Positions 13,524-16,405 of a stretch of DNA of 16,405 nucleotides are shown here, piece by piece. Numbering within the stretch: position 1 is the first letter of the stretch; each line of letters begins with the position of its first letter. The translations under genes and the position numbers were made by a program. The DNA comes from JAENVU01 sp046598395 (GTDB taxonomy: Bacteria; Actinomycetota; Acidimicrobiia; IMCC26256; JAENVU01): assembly GCA_046598395.1 (NCBI GenBank), contig JBKJIQ010000021.1:1-16405 (forward strand), written 5' to 3'. The notes below the pieces were generated by a model, which worked only from the letters and a program-made list of their open reading frames with translations, had not been told where the DNA came from and did no database searches.

Positions 13524-13790
13524 TCAGGCAGCGCGGCGCCGACGACGGATCAGCCGGCGTCGTTCCCGGGAGCTGAGTCCACCCCAGACGCCGTGCTTTT
13601 CCCGCACCGTGAGCGCATGTTCGAGGCAGACCTCACGCACCGGACATTGCGCGCAAATGGCCTTCGCGGCCGCCGAGACCCGCTCGTCGTCTTCCTCCTC
13701 GATCGGATGGAAGATGCCAGGGTCGGCCCCGCGGCAGAGCGCGTGGTCCCGCCAGGTAGTGGTAGGTGCGATTCGGGTGATGGCAATCAT
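13524..13790 (-). CDS. WhiB-family iron-sulfur transcription regulator
   Basis: An 88-residue WhiB-like protein, a family limited to actinobacteria and their phages. The four cluster cysteines are Cys19, Cys46, Cys49 and Cys55 (CxxC inside ICAQCPVREVC), which bind a [4Fe-4S] cluster sensitive to oxygen or NO. GVWGGLSSRERR (67-78) is the family turn, then a basic tail (RRRLIRRRRRAA) for DNA binding. The WRDHALCRGADPGIFHP start and GGLSSRERRRL resemble the WhiB1/WhiB2 class; the RGR AT-hook of WhiB7 is absent. The ATG at 13790 has GAGG 7 bases before it; the frame stays open upstream to 13970 but without protein-like sequence. Wbl proteins act by binding the primary sigma factor. Targets are unknown. 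Confidence 0.93.
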   Translation of the reverse strand: MIAITRIAPTTTWRDHALCRGADPGIFHPIEEEDDERVSAAAKAICAQCPVREVCLEHALTVREKHGVWGGLSSRERRRLIRRRRRAA

Positions 13791-13943
13791 CGGAGGCCTC
13801 GGTTCTGTGGTCCCGTCAACGGCGTCTCTTCGGCGCGTATTCCGCTCGACCTGAGCCGGAGTTCGCCCACGACGGGGGCGGGGGCGGCGCGCGCAGCCCG
13901 GGGGACACAAAATTCGGGTCCCCGGACCCATAGGCTGTTGGTC
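13791..13943. promoter_or_regulatory. Divergent region between whiB and the cation exchanger
   Basis: 153 bases between two divergent starts. For the exchanger, TAGGCT (13931-13936) ends 7 bases before the GTG at 13944. Just upstream is an inverted repeat GGGTCC (13916-13921) / GGACCC (13924-13929), possibly an operator. I saw no convincing -35/-10 pair for whiB, which does have a ribosome site and so a leader. Confidence 0.45.
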
Positions 13944-15245
13944 GTGGAGGCGTCCCGGACCCGTGGACAACTCACCGCGATGGCACTCGCGGTCAGCCTC
14001 ACGCTCCCCGGCCTCTTCCTACGGATCAGCGGCGAGCACGTGACGGCGTGGGCGGCGGCGGTGCTGTTCGGCCTGGCGGTGGTCGGCTCGGCATTTGTAC
14101 TCGCGTGGGCTGCCGAAGCACTCCAGCTCGACGTCTCCCAGGGCTTGGCGATCGCGGTACTGGCTCTCATCGCCGTGCTGCCCGAGTACGCCGTGGACTT
14201 CGTATTCACGTCGAAGGCGGGAAAGAATCCCGAGAAGTTCGCGCCGCTCGCACTGGCGAACATGACCGGCGGCAATCGGTTGTTGATCGGTATCGGTTGG
14301 TCGATGGTCGTGCTGCTCGCCGCGTGGCGGATGCGCAGAATCGCGAAGGTCGACGGCTACGACGGTCCACTCGATGACGAGGTGCAACTGACTCGGTCCC
14401 ACTCCATCGAGATCGGATTCCTTGCCGTCGCCACGATCTATTCGCTCACCCTCCCGTTGAAGAGGACACTCACACTGTTCGACTCGGTGTTCCTCATTTC
14501 GTTGTTCATCGCCTACATGGTGCGCGTCGCCCGGGCGCCGGCGGAAGAGCCTCACCTGGTGGGACCGGCAGAACTCATCGGTTCGCTCCCCAAGCTGACG
14601 CGTCGGATCGTGGTCGGAGGACTGCTCGTGTTCGCGGCCGGCGTAATCCTCGCGTGCGCCGAAGGATTCGCCGAGGCGCTGATCGAGACCGGCTCCGAGT
14701 TTGGGATCTCCACCTTTCTCTTGGTCCAGTGGGTAGCACCGCTTGCGTCCGAAGCGCCGGAACTCCTCATCGCGGGGCTGTTCGCGTGGCGCCTGAACAC
14801 TGAGGCCGGTCTCGGTGCGCTCGTGTCCTCCAAGGTCAATCAGTGGACGCTGCTCGTGGGGTCGCTGCCGATCGTGTTCGCGATCTCGTCCAACTCTCTC
14901 CACGGTCTCCCGCTCGACGGATTACAGCGTGAGGAGCTTTTCCTCACTGCCGCGCAGTCGGCGTTCGCGGTGGCGATCCTCGCGAACCGGTCCATCTCGG
15001 TGCGCGAAGCAGTCACCCTGCTGGGCCTGTTTCTCTCGCAGTTCGTGCTGGGGGCGGTCTTGCCCGAGAGCGTTCGAGAACTCGAACGGATCGCGATCGG
15101 CGTGGTGTATCTGCTGCTGGCGGCCGTCGTTCTGTACCGGCAACGGCACATCGTTTCACCCCTGCTGCGCGACGGCTTTCGGACACCAGTCGGCGAGCTG
15201 GTGCATGCTGACGGTATGCCGTCACCCGAGGAGCCGAGCCTGTGA
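13944..15245 (+). CDS. Calcium/cation antiporter (CaCA-like) membrane protein
   Basis: A 433-residue membrane protein with about ten or more hydrophobic helices and two related halves, as in Na+/Ca2+ and Ca2+/H+ exchangers. The first repeat holds AVLPEYAVDFVFTSKAGKNPEKFAPLALANMTGGNRLLIGIGW. The second holds WVAPLASEAPELLIAGLFAWRLNTEAGLGALVSSKVNQWTLLVGSLP. The LPE and APE acidic sites correspond to the ion-binding Glu of each alpha repeat. The transported ion is unknown. The GTG at 13944 was chosen for the TAGGCT box 7 bases before it; an ATG at 13980 is the alternative and would drop twelve residues. The gene end overlaps the next start (GTGA), so the two are probably translated together. Confidence 0.85.
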   Translation: MEASRTRGQLTAMALAVSLTLPGLFLRISGEHVTAWAAAVLFGLAVVGSAFVLAWAAEALQLDVSQGLAIAVLALIAVLPEYAVDFVFTSKAGKNPEKFAPLALANMTGGNRLLIGIGWSMVVLLAAWRMRRIAKVDGYDGPLDDEVQLTRSHSIEIGFLAVATIYSLTLPLKRTLTLFDSVFLISLFIAYMVRVARAPAEEPHLVGPAELIGSLPKLTRRIVVGGLLVFAAGVILACAEGFAEALIETGSEFGISTFLLVQWVAPLASEAPELLIAGLFAWRLNTEAGLGALVSSKVNQWTLLVGSLPIVFAISSNSLHGLPLDGLQREELFLTAAQSAFAVAILANRSISVREAVTLLGLFLSQFVLGAVLPESVRELERIAIGVVYLLLAAVVLYRQRHIVSPLLRDGFRTPVGELVHADGMPSPEEPSL

Positions 15246-15706
15246 GGGTTCTCGACCGCCACGCCATCAGCCGTGGGGCATCGATCGGCCTCCTGTTGTT
15301 CGTACCGGTCTCGGCGGCGCGCGTGTTGATCGACCGGAATGTGAACGACTTCGACCACAGCGGTTGGGCCCCGTTGTTCGCGCTCGCGTTGTTCGTGATC
15401 TATGCCATCGCCGGGTACGCCGCGGCGCGCATCGCCGTCGATACGCCACTGTCGAACGGCATCGTCGCCGCCGCTGGCGCGTTCGTGCTCTGGATCCCGA
15501 TCCGCATCGCGATTTGGATCCTGCGCGACTCAGGGCAACCGCTGTTCGTTGGCCGCGATCCCGTCCTCACGCCGGCCCGGATTCTTGGACAACTCGTCTT
15601 CGCCGGATTCTTTGGGGCGATCGGCGGCTACCTCAGTATGCGGCGTTCGCACGCCGGCACGCCCCCGGCCGAAGCGACGGACGCGACGGACGCGACGGAG
15701 ATCTAA
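15242..15706 (+). CDS. Small membrane protein, unknown function
   Basis: A 154-residue protein with four hydrophobic segments at about 16-30, 42-66, 71-94 and 115-133, and a short polar tail. I do not recognise a family. Its GTG start overlaps the stop of the exchanger gene by four bases (GTGA), so it is co-transcribed and coupled, and it may assist or modify the exchanger. The tail EATDATDATEI is coded by a 9-base tandem repeat (about 15674-15699) that could slip. The stop is 88 bases before rnpB. Confidence 0.7.
   Translation: MRVLDRHAISRGASIGLLLFVPVSAARVLIDRNVNDFDHSGWAPLFALALFVIYAIAGYAAARIAVDTPLSNGIVAAAGAFVLWIPIRIAIWILRDSGQPLFVGRDPVLTPARILGQLVFAGFFGAIGGYLSMRRSHAGTPPAEATDATDATEI
15674..15699 (+). 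repeat. 9-base tandem repeat, about three copies
   Basis: The unit GCGACGGAC is repeated, with a shortened last copy, near the end of the membrane protein gene; it codes ATDATDATE. The unit is a multiple of three, so slippage would keep the frame. Confidence 0.6.
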
Positions 15707-15735
15707 CCCACTCCGGCCTGCCTACTGTCTGGCCG

Positions 15736-15765
15736 CCACTGGTCCGGCCGTCACCGGTCCGGCCG
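15736..15765 (+). repeat. 15-base tandem repeat upstream of rnpB
   Basis: 15736-15750 and 15751-15765 agree at 13 of 15 bases and share GGTCCGGCCG exactly. The repeat lies about 30-60 bases before the rnpB start, so it could be an upstream promoter element or chance in GC-rich DNA. Confidence 0.5.
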
Positions 15766-15778
15766 GGCGGCGGGAGAC

Positions 15779-15788
15779 GTGGCACACT
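15779..15788 (+). promoter_or_regulatory. Possible extended -10 box of rnpB
   Basis: TG (15780-15781) plus one base before CACACT (15783-15788) resembles an extended -10, placed 6 bases before the predicted 5' end of the RNA at 15795. The hexamer is weak and no -35 is clear. Confidence 0.3.
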
Positions 15789-15792
15789 CTCG

Positions 15793-16161
15793 GGGCGGTG
15801 GTGAGCCGGCTGGGTGGTCGCGTACGGGCTTGACCCGTCCGAGGAACGTCCGGACTCCACAGGGCAAGGTGCTGGGTAACACCCAGTCGGGGCGACCCGC
15901 AGGACAGTGCCACAGAAAATAAACCGCCGATGGCGGAGCGGCTGCTCCGCACAGGTAAGGGTGCAACGGTGCGGTAAGAGCGCACCAGCGTCCGGGGTGA
16001 CTCGGACGGCTAGGTAAACCCCACTTGGAGCAAGGTCAGACAGGGAGCGGGCGGCCCGTCCAACTCCCGGGTAGACCGCAAGAGTCGGCGGGTAACCGTC
16101 GACCGAGATGGATGACCATCCACGACAGAATCCGGCGTACAGGCCGACTCACCACCGCACC
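15793..16161 (+). ncRNA. rnpB: RNase P RNA, bacterial class A
   Basis: The catalytic RNA of RNase P, which trims the 5' end of tRNA precursors. Conserved blocks appear in order: GAGGAACGTCCGGACTCCAC from 15841, ACAGAAAATAAACCGCC from about 15912, GGTAAGGGTGCAACGGTGCG and GGTAAGAGCGCACCAGC between about 15953 and 15990, GGTAAACCCCACTTGGAGCAAG from about 16013, and near the end ACAGAATCCGGCGTACAGG. The ends are set by an 11-base perfect P1 helix, 15795-15805 with 16148-16158. Length of about 370 is usual. It sits between the membrane protein and a PIN-domain gene. I saw no clear terminator hairpin after it. Confidence 0.95.
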
Positions 16162-16198
16162 CACGTTGACCAGCACAAACAGTCCACGATCCTGAGGC

Positions 16199-16213
16199 AT
16201 GACACAGGAATGA
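16199..16213 (+). CDS. Possible four-codon leader ORF before the PIN gene
   Basis: ATG at 16199 opens a reading frame MTQE and stops at TGA 16211-16213, which overlaps the ATG of the next gene (ATGA). GAGG lies just before it. It might couple translation to the next gene, or the ATG could be unused. Confidence 0.25.
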   Translation: MTQE

Positions 16214-16405
16214 CACGGGACGTTTCTCCGCGGTTCCTCATCGACTCGAACGCAGTCGACGGTCTCGTCGCAACGGATGAGCTCCGCGACTGCGTCCTCG
16301 AGCTCATCCGTACCGGTCGGCTCGATCTCGTCCAGACCCACCTGCAGCCTGACGAGAACGCCCAGACGCCCGACGACGGCAAGCGCGCCCGTCTGCTCAG
16401 CCTCG
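16210..16405 (+). CDS. PIN-domain protein, N-terminal part (3' end outside window)
   Basis: The frame from ATG 16210 is open to the window end (65 residues). The sequence begins MTRDVSPRFLIDSNAVDGLVATDELRDCVLELIRTGRLDLVQTHLQPDENAQTP. FLIDSN matches the first strand of PIN-domain nucleases with the first metal-binding Asp (residue 12), and the following helices and THLQPDE fit the family pattern. PIN proteins include VapC RNase toxins and other RNases. I see no antitoxin gene in the 50 bases upstream, so a toxin role is not supported here. AGGA lies directly against the ATG, too close for a normal ribosome site. Family call is moderate because the acidic residues near the C-terminus are cut off. 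Confidence 0.6.
   Translation, partial: MTRDVSPRFLIDSNAVDGLVATDELRDCVLELIRTGRLDLVQTHLQPDENAQTPDDGKRARLLSL

Noticed and set aside
13173..13943. Upstream extension of the exchanger frame
   Set aside because: It runs across the whiB gene and its neighbour with low-complexity sequence; the TAGGCT box supports the start at 13944.
15736..15765. CRISPR-like repeat
   Set aside because: Only two direct copies with no spacer of constant length.
16210..16405. VapBC toxin-antitoxin pair
   Set aside because: Only the PIN side is visible; the upstream bases hold rnpB, not an antitoxin gene.

Overview
The window is about 16.4 kb of GC-rich, densely packed bacterial DNA. Several markers point to Actinomycetota: a four-cysteine WhiB regulator, an arsenate reductase of the mycothiol-coupled actinobacterial type, a DEDDh exonuclease/GIY-YIG fusion, a mycobacterial-type LexA box, and many genes that look leaderless with a TAnnnT -10 box directly before the start codon. 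Protein flavour suggests a deep branch such as Acidimicrobiia, but that placement is inference. There are 18 complete or near-complete protein genes, one protein gene cut at each end, and the RNase P RNA gene. I saw no tRNA, insertion sequence, CRISPR array or prophage.

Layout. 1-691: 3' part of a GH39-like glycosidase. 730-2816: an arsenic/metal resistance island, with a CadI/ArsI-type VOC protein on the minus strand facing away from an arsR - aquaporin - arsC operon. 2832-6413 (minus strand): a surface polysaccharide operon (GT9 glycosyltransferase, polyprenyl-phosphate sugar transferase, UDP-galactopyranose-mutase-like flavoprotein), then a large hairpin and a small four-cysteine protein. 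6440-6859: a YjbQ family protein, ending at an 18-bp perfect hairpin. 6960-8937: a zinc-ribbon protein diverging from an exonuclease/UvrC-like nuclease fusion, with an almost perfect LexA (SOS) box between them. 8895-11912 (minus strand): acyl-CoA dehydrogenase, trpD and a zinc-ribbon membrane protein in one tightly spaced unit. 11940-13790 (minus strand): WhiB regulator and ABC1/UbiB kinase-like protein. 13944-15706: cation exchanger plus a small membrane protein. 15793-16161: rnpB. 16210-end: start of a PIN-domain protein.

How the genes may work together. The arsenic genes look like the reduce-then-leak scheme: ArsC makes arsenite, the aquaporin lets it out, ArsR controls the operon, and no ArsB/Acr3 pump is present here. 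The two promoters of this island lie face to face within about 45 bp, so one ArsR site could control both. The SOS box sits in the -35/-10 spacer of the nuclease promoter and over the -35 region of the zinc-ribbon promoter, which suggests that both are DNA-damage inducible. Six starts share an adjacent TAnnnT box (TAGGCT three times, TAACGT twice, TAAGAT once), so leaderless transcription seems common here. The most noteworthy items are the SOS-linked nuclease/zinc-ribbon pair, the pump-less arsenic island and the trpD-coupled zinc-ribbon membrane protein. I see no clearly new multi-gene system.
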